From Devosia enhydra (GTDB lineage: Bacteria > Pseudomonadota > Alphaproteobacteria > Rhizobiales > Devosiaceae), in NCBI RefSeq assembly GCF_900119845.1, contig NZ_FPKU01000002.1:715381-779380 (forward strand): a DNA stretch of 64,000 bases. Reading direction: 5' to 3'. The translations under genes and the position numbers were made by a program. The notes under the pieces were generated by a model. It made no database searches and was not told the DNA's origin. It saw only the letters and a list, made by a program, of their open reading frames with translations. Positions 42,347 through 52,758 of the stretch are shown here, in pieces; positions within the stretch are counted from its first letter, which is position 1; the number at the start of each line of letters is the position of its first letter.

Positions 42347-43879
42347 ATGCCCTCTCCTGCGGCCGCGCCGATGCCGGCTCTCGCCCTTTCGGGCGTCACC
42401 GTGCGCTTTGGCACTTTCACCGCCAATGATCGCATCGATTTCTCGGTCGGTTCGGGAGAGGTGCATGCCCTGCTCGGCGAGAACGGAGCCGGCAAGACCA
42501 CGCTGATGCGCGTCGTCGCCGGTCTCCTCAAGCCGCAGGATGGCACGATTGCCATCAACGGGACCCCCGTCACGCTCAATTCCCCGCTCGATGCGGCAGC
42601 GCTGGGCATCGGCATGGTGCACCAGCACTTCATGCTGGTCCCACCCCTAAGCGTCGCGCAGAACGCCGCGCTGGGCCTGCCGCGGGTGGGGCGGTTCTTT
42701 CCCGACATGCGCAGGGTCCGCGCCGACCTTGCGGAAATCTCCGAGCGCTACGGCCTCGAGGTCGATCCCGATGCCATCGTGGGCGATCTTACCGTCGCCG
42801 GGCAGCAGCGCGTCGAGATCGTCAAGGCGCTCTATCGCGGGGCGCGCATCTTCGTGCTCGATGAACCCACCGCCGTGCTGGCGCCCAAGGAAGTCGAAGG
42901 GCTGTTCCGCGTCCTGCGCATGCTGGCCGAGGCCGGCACCGCCATGGTCTTCATCAGCCATAAGCTCAACGAGGTGATGGAAATCAGCAACCGCGTCAGC
43001 GTCCTGCGCCAGGGCAAGCTCGTGGCGACGCGGGCGACTGCCGAAACCAGCGGCGCCGAACTGGCGCGCCTGATGATCGGCTCCGATTTCGAGTTGCCTC
43101 ATGTCAGCGACACGGTCCCGCAGGACGCACCGGTCCGGCTCGAGGCCCGCAGCCTTGCCTATCGCGACGAGCGCGGCGTGCCGCGGCTCGACGGGCTCGA
43201 TCTCTCCGTCCGCCGAGGCGAGATCGTCGGTATCGCCGGGGTCGACGGCAATGGCCAGCAGGAGCTGGCCGAAGTGCTCACCGGCTTGCGCCAGCCGCAA
43301 TCGGGCACGCTGATGATCGATGGCACGGATGTCACCGGCTCCGACCCGGCCCGCCGCATCGGGCTGGGGCTCGCCCATGTGCCGGAGGATCGGCAGCGCA
43401 CCGGGATCGTCGATCTCTCGATCGCCGAAAACGCCGTGCTCGAAACCATCGATCGTCCGCCAGCGTCGCGTCGCGGCATCCTCTCCCATTCGGCCATCCG
43501 CGCCTTTGCCGAGACGCTCATCGCCGATTACGATGTGCGCTGCACCGGCCCCCGCCAGCCCATCACCACGCTCTCGGGCGGCAACCAGCAGAAGGTCATC
43601 CTGGGCCGGGCGCTGTCGCGCGATCCGGGCGTGATCGTCGCCGTGCAGCCCACCCGCGGGCTCGATGTGGGTGCCACCGCCTTCGTGCACCGGCAATTGC
43701 TCGAGCAGCGCCGGCGCGGCGCCGCGATCGTGCTGGTCTCGACCGAACTCGACGAGGTGCTGGCGCTGTCGGACCGGGTGCTGGTGATCTATGCCGGCCG
43801 CATCGTCGGCGAATTGCCCCGCAACCAGATCGCGCTCGACAGGCTGAGCGCGCTCATGACCGGGCAGGCCGCCGCATGA
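42347..43879 (+). CDS. nucleoside-type ABC transporter, duplicated ATPase
   Basis: The 510-residue product contains two ABC modules, as in the YufO/NupO family. The first has a full Walker A (GENGAGKTTLM), an atypical signature (LTVAGQQRVEI) and Walker B (IFVLDEPTAVL). The second has a degenerate Walker A (GVDGNGQQELA) and signature LSGGNQQKVIL, with VAVQPTRGLDVG in place of Walker B. This asymmetry is normal for the family. It powers the BMP-type importer and overlaps the first permease gene by 4 bp. Confidence 0.93.
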   Translation: MPSPAAAPMPALALSGVTVRFGTFTANDRIDFSVGSGEVHALLGENGAGKTTLMRVVAGLLKPQDGTIAINGTPVTLNSPLDAAALGIGMVHQHFMLVPPLSVAQNAALGLPRVGRFFPDMRRVRADLAEISERYGLEVDPDAIVGDLTVAGQQRVEIVKALYRGARIFVLDEPTAVLAPKEVEGLFRVLRMLAEAGTAMVFISHKLNEVMEISNRVSVLRQGKLVATRATAETSGAELARLMIGSDFELPHVSDTVPQDAPVRLEARSLAYRDERGVPRLDGLDLSVRRGEIVGIAGVDGNGQQELAEVLTGLRQPQSGTLMIDGTDVTGSDPARRIGLGLAHVPEDRQRTGIVDLSIAENAVLETIDRPPASRRGILSHSAIRAFAETLIADYDVRCTGPRQPITTLSGGNQQKVILGRALSRDPGVIVAVQPTRGLDVGATAFVHRQLLEQRRRGAAIVLVSTELDEVLALSDRVLVIYAGRIVGELPRNQIALDRLSALMTGQAAA

Positions 43880-44961
43880 GCGCCGAGCCCGTGTCCACGC
43901 CCGCCGCCCCTGCACGGCCCACCGGCCGGTTCGGCGATGCGGGCCGGCGCGTTGCCGCCAGCATCATCGCCGTGCTCCTGGCGCTCGCCTGCGGCGCCAT
44001 CCTCATCGCGCTCTGGGGCGTCAATCCCGTTTCGGCCTATGGCGCCCTGCTCAATGGCGCCTTCGGCAATCTCAACAGCATCGCCGAAACCCTGCTGCGC
44101 GCCATTCCGTTGACCTGCACGGGCCTTGCGGTTGCATTCGCCTTCCGCGCCGGTACCTTCAATATCGGCGCCGAAGGCCAGCTGATGTTCGGGGGCGCGG
44201 CGGCCGCGGCCGTGGGGCTGGCCCTCCCGCATCTGCCTCCGCTCCTCCTCATTCCCTCGATGATGGGGTCGGCGATGATCGCGGGCGCGCTCTGGTCGCT
44301 GCTGCCCGGCGTGCTCAAGCTGCGCTTTGGCGCCAATGAGCTGATCACCACCATCATGCTCAATTATGTGGCGATCCACTTCATCTCCTTCCTGCTCTAC
44401 GGGCCGATGCAGGAAAGCGCCGGCTATCTTGCCCAGACCGACCGGCTCGATCGCGCCACCACCTTGCCCCAGCTGATCGAGCGCACGCGGCTCCATATCG
44501 GCTTCCTCATCGTTCTGGGTGTCGTCGCCCTCTCCCATTTCGCCCTCTGGCACACCAGCTGGGGCTACAAGCTCAGGGTGGTGGGGCTCAACGCCCGCGT
44601 CGCGCTCAATTCGGGCATGGCCGTCACAGCCCTCACCGTCTCGGCGTTCCTCGTCAGCGGCGCGCTTGCGGGGCTGGCCGGCTACATGGAAGTGGTGGGC
44701 GTGCAGCGCCGCATGATCGAAGGCCTGTCGCCCGGCTTCGGCTATACCGGCATCATCGTGGCCCTGCTGGGTGGCACCTCTCCGCTCGGCGTACTCGCCG
44801 CCGCGATCCTCTTTGCCGCGCTCCAGGTCGGCGCGACCACCATGGAGACCGCCGAAGGCGTGCCCTCGACGCTGGCCACCATCATCCAGGGGCTGGTGGT
44901 GCTGTTCGTCATCGGGCGGGGCACCATCGATCTCGCCCTGCGCCGGAGGGGTTCCGCCTGA
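43876..44961 (+). CDS. nucleoside-type ABC permease 1 (YufP-like)
   Basis: The 361-residue membrane protein has about eight to ten helices. Motifs usual for this BPD_transp_2 group are FNIGAEGQLMFGGAAAA (~100), ANELITTIMLNYVA, YKLRVVGLNARVALNSG, and GFGYTGIIVALLGGTSPLG. It overlaps the ATPase gene by four bases (ATGA), and its stop overlaps the next permease gene start by one base. It pairs with permease 2 to form the channel. Confidence 0.93.
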   Translation: MSAEPVSTPAAPARPTGRFGDAGRRVAASIIAVLLALACGAILIALWGVNPVSAYGALLNGAFGNLNSIAETLLRAIPLTCTGLAVAFAFRAGTFNIGAEGQLMFGGAAAAAVGLALPHLPPLLLIPSMMGSAMIAGALWSLLPGVLKLRFGANELITTIMLNYVAIHFISFLLYGPMQESAGYLAQTDRLDRATTLPQLIERTRLHIGFLIVLGVVALSHFALWHTSWGYKLRVVGLNARVALNSGMAVTALTVSAFLVSGALAGLAGYMEVVGVQRRMIEGLSPGFGYTGIIVALLGGTSPLGVLAAAILFAALQVGATTMETAEGVPSTLATIIQGLVVLFVIGRGTIDLALRRRGSA

Positions 44962-45914
44962 TGGACACGATCCTCGCCTTTCTCACCGATCCGGTGTTCG
45001 TCGGCTTCCTCCAGGCCACGACGCGGCTCGCCATCCCCATCCTGCTGGCAGCCTTGGGCGGCATGTTCGCCGAGCGTTCGGGTGTGCTCAATATCGGGCT
45101 CGAAGGCATGATGCTGACGGGCGCCTTTGTCGGCTTTGTCACCGCCTTCCTCACCGGCAACATCTGGTTCGGCGTGCTCATGGGCACGCTCGCAGGAGGC
45201 GGGCTGGGGCTGATGCTGGCCTTTTATACCGTCACCCTGGGCACCAACCAGGTGGTGGCCGGCATCGCCTTCAACCTCCTCGTCGTCGGCGCCACGAGCT
45301 TTGGCTACCGCGCCGTCTTCGGCATGGGCACGGCCGCCCCGCGTGTCACCTCGCTCGAAACCCTGCCCATCCCCATCCTCGCAGATGTTCCCGTGCTAGG
45401 GCCCCTGCTGTTCCAGCAGACCGCACTGGTCTATCTGGCCCTGCTCCTCGTGCCGCTGACCTGGGTGATCATCGCCCGTATGTCGGCGGGCACCGCCATC
45501 GTTGCGGTGGGCGAGCATCCGCAGGCGGCCGAAACCCTCGGCATCTCGGTGGCGCGCACGCGCATTTTCTGCCTCATCGGCTCGGGGCTGCTGGCCGGGC
45601 TGGGCGGCGCCTTCCTCTCGCTGTCGGCCACCGGGCTCTTTCTCGACAACATGACGGCCGGGCGCGGCTATATCGCCCTCGCCATCCTGCTCCTGGGGCG
45701 CCGCCATCCCTGGGGCATCCTTCTGGCCGCCGCGCTCTTTGGCGGAGCCGATGCGCTGCAATTGCGCGGCCAGGGCCTTGGCATCGGGGTGCCCTACCAG
45801 TTCCTCGTCATGCTGCCCTATGTCCTCACCATCCTCGTGCTCATCGGCTTTGCCGGCAAGGTGCGTGACCCGGCGGCACTCGGCCAGCCCTTCAGGCGCG
45901 CAAAGGCCGAATGA
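44961..45914 (+). CDS. nucleoside-type ABC permease 2 (YufQ-like)
   Basis: The 317-residue membrane protein has the matching motifs GMFAERSGVLNIGLEGMMLT (near residue 35), GTNQVVAGIAFNLLVVG, VGEHPQAAETLGISVARTR and TAGRGYIALAILLLG. It completes the BMP-type importer. The last four bases overlap the TatD-family gene, so the hydrolase is part of the same transcript. Confidence 0.93.
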   Translation: MDTILAFLTDPVFVGFLQATTRLAIPILLAALGGMFAERSGVLNIGLEGMMLTGAFVGFVTAFLTGNIWFGVLMGTLAGGGLGLMLAFYTVTLGTNQVVAGIAFNLLVVGATSFGYRAVFGMGTAAPRVTSLETLPIPILADVPVLGPLLFQQTALVYLALLLVPLTWVIIARMSAGTAIVAVGEHPQAAETLGISVARTRIFCLIGSGLLAGLGGAFLSLSATGLFLDNMTAGRGYIALAILLLGRRHPWGILLAAALFGGADALQLRGQGLGIGVPYQFLVMLPYVLTILVLIGFAGKVRDPAALGQPFRRAKAE

Positions 45915-46705
45915 TGTTTGTCGATTCGCACCTCCATCTCGATTTCGATGACTTCGCCGAAAACCGCGAGGCGGTGTTGGCGCGGGCAGAAGCAGCCGGC
46001 GTCTCGGCTTTCCTCACCATCTCGATCCGGGTGCGCGACTTTCCCCGCATCCGCGCCATCGCCGAGCGCTACCCCAATGTCTGGTGCACCGTGGGCACGC
46101 TGCCCCATTTCGCCGATGAGGAGCGCGACGTCACCGCCGACGAGATCATCGCCCTTGCCGCCCACCCCAAGGTCATCGGCATCGGGGAGGCCGGGCTCGA
46201 TACTTTTTACGGCAATGCCTCTTGGGAGGCGCAGATCGACGTGCTGCGCGCCCATTGCGACGCTGCCCGCCGCACCGGCCTGCCGCTCGTCATCCACAGC
46301 GTCCGTCAGGATGAGGCGATGGCAGAGCTCTTGACTCAAGAACACGCCAGGGGCGCCTTCCCCATTCTCATGCACGCTTTTTCCGGCGGTCACGACCTGG
46401 CCCAGGCCGTGCTCGGCCTTGGCGGATACATCTCCTATGGCGGGCTCCTGACCTATAATGAGAATACGGCCCAGCGCGAGATTGCGCGCAGTGTGCCGCT
46501 CGACCGCATCCTGCTCGAAACCGACGCGCCCTCGCTGGCGCCTGAACCGCACAGGGACGCGCCCAACGAACCGGCCTTCCTTCGCCACACCTCAGCGCTG
46601 CTCGCCAGGATCAAGGGCGTGCCTGAGGCCGAACTGGCGCTGCGCTCCACGGAGAATTTCTACCGCCTGTTCTCGAAGGCATCGCCGCCCGACCCGGCCG
46701 GGTGA
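45911..46705 (+). CDS. TatD-family metal-dependent hydrolase
   Basis: The 264-residue product shows the TatD pattern: FVDSHLHLDF (His7, His9), IGEAGLDTFYG, VIHSVRQDEA, LMHAFSGGHDLA and LETDAPSLAPEP with a metal-binding Asp. TatD enzymes are two-metal hydrolases described as deoxyribonucleases and D-aminoacyl-related hydrolases. The gene overlaps the end of the nucleoside-type importer operon, so this copy may act on the imported compound rather than as a housekeeping nuclease; that is inference. Confidence 0.88.
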   Translation: MMFVDSHLHLDFDDFAENREAVLARAEAAGVSAFLTISIRVRDFPRIRAIAERYPNVWCTVGTLPHFADEERDVTADEIIALAAHPKVIGIGEAGLDTFYGNASWEAQIDVLRAHCDAARRTGLPLVIHSVRQDEAMAELLTQEHARGAFPILMHAFSGGHDLAQAVLGLGGYISYGGLLTYNENTAQREIARSVPLDRILLETDAPSLAPEPHRDAPNEPAFLRHTSALLARIKGVPEAELALRSTENFYRLFSKASPPDPAG

Positions 46706-46765
46706 TCACGCCCTCGCTCTTGAAGTCCGCTTGAGCGCCGCTGCTGCGGCTGGACACGAGAGCGC

Positions 46766-47446
46766 TCAGCCCACCTCGAGCCTGTAGCCGACCCCGGCTT
46801 CATTGGTGATGAGGCTTGTGCCCGCCCCGTCGATCTTGGCGCGCAGCTGGCCGACCAGCACGCGCAGATAGTGCACGTCATCCCGGTGCGCCGGGCCCCA
46901 GAGCCGCTCGAGCGCCATGGCATGGGTCACCACCTTTCCGGCATTGTCGGCGAGCAGCACGAGCAGATCATATTCCTTGGGGGTGAGGTGAACCGGCGCG
47001 CCCTGCTGCGTCACGCGCCGCATGGCCCGGTCGAGCACCACCGGGCCCAGGGCCTGCGGCCCGACGGGCGGGGAAGGCGCGATCTCGGCGCGGCGCAGCG
47101 CCACGCGGATGCGGGCGAGCAGTTCTCCGATGCCGAAGGGCTTTTCGATGTAGTCGTCGGCCCCCGCATCGAGGGCGGCGATCTTTTCGGTCTCCTGGTC
47201 GCGGGCCGAGAGCACGATGATGGGCACCTGCGAAAAGCTGCGTAAGCGCGCGATCACGGCCTTGCCGTCCCCATCGGGCAGGCCGAGATCGAGCACGATC
47301 AGGGCCGGTGCACGCGTGGCCGCGAGGCGCATCGCCATGGCGGCGGTATCGGCGGTCTCGACCTCGAAATCGGAGGCCTGCAGCGCCGGCTTGAGGAAGC
47401 GCTGGATCTGCGGCTCGTCATCGACCACGAGGATGCGCGGCTTCAT
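46766..47446 (-). CDS. kdpE: KdpE response regulator
   Basis: The 226-residue OmpR-type regulator has a receiver domain (Asp9-Asp10, phospho-acceptor Asp53 in VLDLGLPDG, Lys in YIEKPFG) and a C-terminal winged helix (LTPKEYDLLVLLADNAGKVV, RVLVGQLRAKI). It is encoded directly after the KdpD sensor (ATGA overlap) and at the end of the kdp operon, so it activates transcription of the potassium pump. A direct-repeat-like T-rich stretch upstream of the first kdp gene (about 54730-54748) is a candidate binding site. Confidence 0.95.
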   Translation of the reverse strand: MKPRILVVDDEPQIQRFLKPALQASDFEVETADTAAMAMRLAATRAPALIVLDLGLPDGDGKAVIARLRSFSQVPIIVLSARDQETEKIAALDAGADDYIEKPFGIGELLARIRVALRRAEIAPSPPVGPQALGPVVLDRAMRRVTQQGAPVHLTPKEYDLLVLLADNAGKVVTHAMALERLWGPAHRDDVHYLRVLVGQLRAKIDGAGTSLITNEAGVGYRLEVG

Positions 47447-50106
47447 GACCCCGTCTCCCGGACGGCGGCGAGCTTGATGACGAAGCGCGTGCCGCGCCGC
47501 TTGAAGGCGGGGCTTTCGGCCCGCAGGGTCCCACCCATGGCGACGACCAGTCCACGGGCGATGGCAAGGCCAAGCCCCGTGCCGGCCTGGCGGCCATCGC
47601 CCTTGGCGCGGCGGTAGAAGCGCTCGAAGATGCGCTCGAGATCTTGGGGCGGAATGCCCCGGCCCTGGTCGGTCACGGCAATCGTCACGCCATCCTCCTG
47701 CCCGCGCGCATAGATGCTGACCGGGGCATCTCCGCCATATTTGCGGGCGTTGTCGAGAATGTTGAACACCACCTGCTCGAGCAGCGCCGGGTCGGCCTCG
47801 GCCTGCGGCATCGGATCGGCGATGCTGGTCTCGATCTCGAGCCCGGGATGGACGCGGCGCGCCCGCTCAGCGGCGGCGGCGATGACCGCGCGCACATCCA
47901 CCGGCTCGCGCCGGGCCCGCACGAGGCCGGCATCGATGCGCGTCATGTCGAAGAGATTGCCAACGAACCGGCTGAGCCGACCCGCCTCCTCTTCGATGGC
48001 CGCGAGAAGGTCGGCGCGCGTTTCGGCCGGCATGCGATCGCCCAGTTCGCGCAGGCTGGTCACCGCGCCGGTGATGCTGGCCAAGGGGGTGCGCAGGTCG
48101 TGGGAGAGCGAGGAGAGCAGCGCGGCTTGAAGCTTTTCGCCCTCGCGCGCCACCGAGGCCTGCGTCGCCTCGCGCGTCAGCCGGGCCCGGTCGAGCGCGA
48201 TGGCCGACTGTTCGAGCAGGGCATCGAGGGTGCGCTTGTGCTCCTCGGGGGCGGGGCCATCTTCGTGGCGCATGCTCAGGCCGACGACGCCCAGCACACG
48301 CTGGCCCGACAGCACGGGGCGAAAGAGATAGGGCACCTGCGGCAGCGTGCCGGTCAAGAACCCTGCCGCTTCACGCTTGTCGGCGGCCCAGCGCGCGGCC
48401 GTCATCGCGGTGGCATCGAGGTCCTGGTCCGGAGGCCAGGCGGCAGCAAGGGCAAGCTCGCCTTCCTCGTTCCGCACCAGCACCACCGTGGCTTGCCCGA
48501 AGGCGCCATGAAGGTGGCTGGCGATGGTTTCGATCACCTGCTCCTGCCCGAAGGCGCCCGAGAGCTTGCGGGCAAAATCGAGCAGGGCCCGCGCCTGCCG
48601 CGCCTGGTCGGCCGATCGGTCGAGGCTGATGCGCAGCCTCGCGGCAAGCTGGCCGGCGGCCAGCGCCACCGCGATGAAGATGCCCAGCGCAAGCACCTCT
48701 TCGGGCCGTGCGATGGTGAGGCGCCCGGTGGGTTCGATGAAGACCAGATTATAGGCGAGAAACGAGAGTACCGCGGCGAGGAGCGCCGCGAACCGCCCCG
48801 CCATCACTGCCGAAAGCAGCACCGCCGCAAGGTAGAGCATCGAGAGGTTCTGCAACGCCACGAGGCTCGATAGCCCTAGCCCCAGCAGCGTTGTCGCCCC
48901 CACGGTGATCGCGGGAACAACGAGGCTGCGAAGCGTCTCCGACCGCGAGAGGCGGCGCGGCCGTGTCCATGGCGTGCGTGCTTGCGGGCCCGAAACGACA
49001 TGCACGCTGATGCCCCCGGCCTTTTGCACCAGGGCATCGGGCAGCGAGCGCCTCAGGGGCAGCATCCGTCCGGCTTTCCGCCCGATGACGATCTGCGTGA
49101 TGTTCTCGCGCCGCGCCAGCCGCAGGATGGCCGACACGAAATCGGACGTGCTTTCCCGCCGGATCTCGGCGCCGAAGCGTTCCGCCTGCCGCAGCGTCTC
49201 CTCAAGCCGGTCGGTTTCCGCTGCGCTCGGGGGCAGGGCGTGCGGCCGGGTCAGCGACAGCACGATCCAGCGCGCATTGAGCCCCGAGGCGAGCCGCGCG
49301 GCCTCGCGCACCACGGCTTCGGACATTCCGTCCGAGCCGACGCAGACCAGAAGCCGCTCGCCCGTGGCCCAGGGCCCGTCGATGGCGCTCTGGCGCAGCA
49401 GCTCGACCATCTGGTCATCGACCCGGTCGGCGGCGCGCCGCAGGCTCAGTTCGCGCAGGGCGGTAAGCGTGGCGGGGCGAAAGAACCCTTCGAGCGCGCG
49501 CTCCGCCGTGCCCTCGAGATAGATCTTGCCGGACCGCAGCCGCTCGATGAGTTCACCGGGGGGCAGGTCGACCAGCACGATCTCGTTTGCGCCCTTGAGC
49601 ACCGTGTCGGGCACCGTCTCGCGCACCGGTACGCCGGCAATCCGCGACACGAGGTCCGACAGGCTTTCCAGATGCTGGATGTTGAGCGCCGTCCACACAT
49701 CGATGCCGGCATCGATGAGCTCGGCGATGTCCAAGTGCCGCTTGGGGTGGCGGGCGCCCGCGGGATTGGAATGGGCCAGTTCGTCGACGATCAGCAGCGC
49801 CGGGCGCCGCTTCAGCGCCGCATCGAGATCGAGTTCGCCATAGGGGCTGGGCCCGGCGAGCCGGGGCAGGGTCTCGAGGCCTTGCGCAAGCGCCTCGGTT
49901 TCGCCCCGGCCATGCGCCTCGACGAGCCCTAAGACCACGTCGACGCCCTTTGTGCGAAGCGCCTGGGCGCGCTCGAGCATGGCATAGGTCTTGCCCACCC
50001 CAGGTGCCATGCCGAGGAAAATCGTCAGCCTGCCGCGATTTTCGCGCGCGGCAAGCTCGAGCAGGGCCGCTGGATCGGGCCGGGGCGCATTTTGAGGGCG
50101 CTGCAT
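47443..50106 (-). CDS. kdpD: KdpD sensor kinase
   Basis: The product is 887 residues from the ATG at 50106 (MQRPQNAPRP) with GAGGT upstream; 27 further open codons lie inside kdpC and are not used. Order: KdpD domain with Walker-like GMAPGVGKTYAML, a USP-like domain, four closely spaced membrane helices (~395-490), GAF-like region, His acceptor (LSHDLRTPLAS) and ATPase boxes (NILDNARKYGG, DQGRGIPP, GTGLGLAI). It senses potassium limitation and phosphorylates KdpE. The gene is one base after kdpC. Confidence 0.95.
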   Translation of the reverse strand: MQRPQNAPRPDPAALLELAARENRGRLTIFLGMAPGVGKTYAMLERAQALRTKGVDVVLGLVEAHGRGETEALAQGLETLPRLAGPSPYGELDLDAALKRRPALLIVDELAHSNPAGARHPKRHLDIAELIDAGIDVWTALNIQHLESLSDLVSRIAGVPVRETVPDTVLKGANEIVLVDLPPGELIERLRSGKIYLEGTAERALEGFFRPATLTALRELSLRRAADRVDDQMVELLRQSAIDGPWATGERLLVCVGSDGMSEAVVREAARLASGLNARWIVLSLTRPHALPPSAAETDRLEETLRQAERFGAEIRRESTSDFVSAILRLARRENITQIVIGRKAGRMLPLRRSLPDALVQKAGGISVHVVSGPQARTPWTRPRRLSRSETLRSLVVPAITVGATTLLGLGLSSLVALQNLSMLYLAAVLLSAVMAGRFAALLAAVLSFLAYNLVFIEPTGRLTIARPEEVLALGIFIAVALAAGQLAARLRISLDRSADQARQARALLDFARKLSGAFGQEQVIETIASHLHGAFGQATVVLVRNEEGELALAAAWPPDQDLDATAMTAARWAADKREAAGFLTGTLPQVPYLFRPVLSGQRVLGVVGLSMRHEDGPAPEEHKRTLDALLEQSAIALDRARLTREATQASVAREGEKLQAALLSSLSHDLRTPLASITGAVTSLRELGDRMPAETRADLLAAIEEEAGRLSRFVGNLFDMTRIDAGLVRARREPVDVRAVIAAAAERARRVHPGLEIETSIADPMPQAEADPALLEQVVFNILDNARKYGGDAPVSIYARGQEDGVTIAVTDQGRGIPPQDLERIFERFYRRAKGDGRQAGTGLGLAIARGLVVAMGGTLRAESPAFKRRGTRFVIKLAAVRETGS

Positions 50107-50107
50107 A

Positions 50108-50677
50108 CTACCTCGCCAGGGGCGTCTTTGCGTCGAGCGCCAGGTTGAGCGCGAGTACGTTGACGCGGGGTTCCCCGAAGATACCAAGCCAGGGGCCCTC
50201 CGTCATGTCGGCCACGAGGCGGGCGATCTCGGCCGGCGGAGTGCCGCGCGCCTCTGCCACGCGCGCCACCTGAAGCTGAGCCGTTTCGGGCGAGATATGG
50301 GGATCGAGCCCGGACGCCGATGTCGTGACGGCATCGGCCGGCACCGTGCCGGCGCCCCCGTTGCTGGTCACGGCCTCCCGCACGCGGGCGATGAGGCGCG
50401 CATCGGTCGGCCCGTAATTGGCGCCGCCCGATGCCGCGGCATTGTAGGGCGTGGTCGCCGTCGCCGAAGGGCGCGGCCAGAAATAGCCGGGCAGGGTGAC
50501 GGCCTGCCCGACAAGGCTCGACCCGATGATTTTCCCGTCGCGCAGGATCGGGCTGCCATTGGCCGTTGCCGGCAATGCCGCCTGGCCGATGCCGGTGATG
50601 GCGAGCGGGTAGGCGATGCCGCAGATGAGGGTGAAGGCCAGCGTCAGGAGGATGGCGGGGCGGATGGGACTGAGCAT
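50108..50677 (-). CDS. kdpC: KdpC, potassium-transporting ATPase subunit C
   Basis: The 189-residue product has one N-terminal membrane helix (AILLTLAFTLICGIAYPLAI), the ITGIGQAALPATANGSPI segment and the signature PGYFWPRPSATATTPYNAAASGGANYGPTD-type block (PGYFWPRPS...GGANYGP). It stabilises the KdpA-KdpB complex. Its gene is 11 bp after kdpB. Confidence 0.96.
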   Translation of the reverse strand: MLSPIRPAILLTLAFTLICGIAYPLAITGIGQAALPATANGSPILRDGKIIGSSLVGQAVTLPGYFWPRPSATATTPYNAAASGGANYGPTDARLIARVREAVTSNGGAGTVPADAVTTSASGLDPHISPETAQLQVARVAEARGTPPAEIARLVADMTEGPWLGIFGEPRVNVLALNLALDAKTPLAR

Positions 50678-50688
50678 GGGTTTGTCCT

Positions 50689-52746
50689 TCAGGCGATGCC
50701 GAGCGCGGTGATGGCGAGATCGATGAGCTTGATGCCGAGGAATGGCGCAACGAGCCCGCCGAGCCCGTAGACGAGGAGGTTGCGTGAGAGCAGCGCCGCC
50801 GCGCCCACCGGCCGGTAGGCCACCCCGCGCAGGGCGAGCGGGATCAGGGCCACGATGACGAGGGCATTGAAGATCACCGCCGAGAGAATGGCCGATTGCG
50901 CGGAGCCGAGGCCCATGAGGTTGAGCGCGCCCAGCCCCGGATAGGTCGCCACAAACAGCGCAGGGATGATGGCGAAATATTTCGCCACGTCATTGGCGAT
51001 CGAGAAGGTGGTGAGCGCCCCGCGCGTCATCAGGATCTGCTTGCCGATCTCGACGATCTCGATGAGCTTTGTGGGGCTCGAATCGAGGTCCACCATGTTG
51101 CCGGCCTCGCGCGCCGCCTGTGTCCCCGATTGCATCGCCACCCCGACATCGGCCTGCGCCAGGGCCGGGGCGTCATTGGTGCCGTCCCCGCACATCGCCA
51201 CGAGCCGGCCACCGGCCTGCTCCTTGCGGATATAGTCGAGCTTCTGCTCGGGCGTGGCCTCGGCGAGAAATTCGTCGACCCCCGCTTCCGAGGCGATCGC
51301 GGCTGCGGTCACCGGATTGTCGCCGGTGATCATCACCGTGCGGATGCCCATGGCGCGGAGCGCCGCAAAGCGCTCCTTGATGCCGGGCTTGACCACATCC
51401 TTGAGATGCACGACCCCGAGCAGACGGCCGGTCTCGGCGACCGCCAGCGGCGTGCCGCCGCTGCGCGCAATGGCCTCGACCGCGCCGAGAAAATCGCTGC
51501 CGGCCGTGGCCCGGTCGAGCCCGGCAAAGGCGAGCACCGCGTCGACGGCGCCCTTGCGGATGCGCCGATCCCCGATATCGACGCCCGAAAGCCGCGTCTG
51601 GGCCGAAAATGGCACGAAGCGTGCGCCCGCCTGTGCGGGGTCGGGCAAGCGTGCTTCATACTCGTCCTCTGCCAGCGCGACGATGGAGCGGCCTTCCGCG
51701 GTTTCATCGGCGAGGCTGGCGAGCAGCACTGCCTCGGCCAGGGCCCGCTCCGCAACGCCGTTGACGGGCACGAACTCGGCGGCCATGCGGTTGCCGAAGG
51801 TGATGGTGCCGGTCTTGTCGAGCAAAAGCGTGTCGACATCGCCCGCCGCTTCCACCGCGCGGCCCGACGTAGCGATGACGTTGAAGCGGATCAGCCGGTC
51901 CATGCCGGCAATGCCGATGGACGAAAGCAGCCCGCCGATCGTGGTGGGAATGAGCGTCACCAGCAGCGCCGCCAGCACCGTCACCGTCAGGGCGGTGCCC
52001 GAATAGAGCGCCAGCCCGTACAGCGTGACCACAGCCACGAGAAAGATGAGGGTGAGGCCCGAAAGGAGGATCGAGAGGGCGATCTCGTTGGGCGTCTTCT
52101 GGCGCTGCGCCCCCTCGATGAGCCCGATCATGCGATCGACGAAGCTTTCGCCCGGCCGCGTCGTGATGCGCACCCGGAGCCAGTCGGAGATCACCTCCGT
52201 GCCGCCGGTCACGGCTGAGCGGTCGCCGCCCGCGGCGCGCACGACGGGGGCGGATTCCCCCGTGATCGCGCTTTCATTGACCGATGCCACGCCCTCCACG
52301 ATCTCGCCATCCCCCGGCACGATGTCGCCGGCTTCCACCAGCACGAGGTCACCGACCTTGAGGCTGGCGGCGGGGATGATTTCGCTCGACCGATCGCCCG
52401 GGCTTTGGGGAAAGAGCAGTTTTTTGGCCGAAAGGTTGGTCTTGGAGCGGCGCAGGCTTTCGGCCTGCGCCTTGCCGCGTCCTTCGGCCACGGCTTCGGC
52501 AAAGGTGGCAAAGAGCACCGTGAACCAGAGCCAGAGCGCGATCTGCAGGGAAAAGGCGACGTCCCCTTGGCCCGTCGCGAGATCGCCGACGACGATGGCG
52601 CTGACCAGCAGGGCGAGGATCTCGGTGACAAAGATCACCGGGTTGCGCACGAGCTGGCGCGGGTCGAGCTTGAGGATCGCCTCGCGCAATGCCGGCACGA
52701 GGATCGCCGGGCTCAGGATGGAGATGGGTTTTGCTGTGCTGGACAT
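50689..52746 (-). CDS. kdpB: KdpB, potassium-transporting P-type ATPase
   Basis: The 685-residue product is the catalytic subunit: TGESAPV, the phosphorylation loop [30 protein letters not shown], and membrane helices at both ends. It hydrolyses ATP to drive K+ import through KdpA. The length is normal. It lies 12 bp downstream of kdpA. Confidence 0.97.
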   Translation of the reverse strand: MSSTAKPISILSPAILVPALREAILKLDPRQLVRNPVIFVTEILALLVSAIVVGDLATGQGDVAFSLQIALWLWFTVLFATFAEAVAEGRGKAQAESLRRSKTNLSAKKLLFPQSPGDRSSEIIPAASLKVGDLVLVEAGDIVPGDGEIVEGVASVNESAITGESAPVVRAAGGDRSAVTGGTEVISDWLRVRITTRPGESFVDRMIGLIEGAQRQKTPNEIALSILLSGLTLIFLVAVVTLYGLALYSGTALTVTVLAALLVTLIPTTIGGLLSSIGIAGMDRLIRFNVIATSGRAVEAAGDVDTLLLDKTGTITFGNRMAAEFVPVNGVAERALAEAVLLASLADETAEGRSIVALAEDEYEARLPDPAQAGARFVPFSAQTRLSGVDIGDRRIRKGAVDAVLAFAGLDRATAGSDFLGAVEAIARSGGTPLAVAETGRLLGVVHLKDVVKPGIKERFAALRAMGIRTVMITGDNPVTAAAIASEAGVDEFLAEATPEQKLDYIRKEQAGGRLVAMCGDGTNDAPALAQADVGVAMQSGTQAAREAGNMVDLDSSPTKLIEIVEIGKQILMTRGALTTFSIANDVAKYFAIIPALFVATYPGLGALNLMGLGSAQSAILSAVIFNALVIVALIPLALRGVAYRPVGAAALLSRNLLVYGLGGLVAPFLGIKLIDLAITALGIA

Positions 52747-52758
52747 TTGCGGTCCGTC

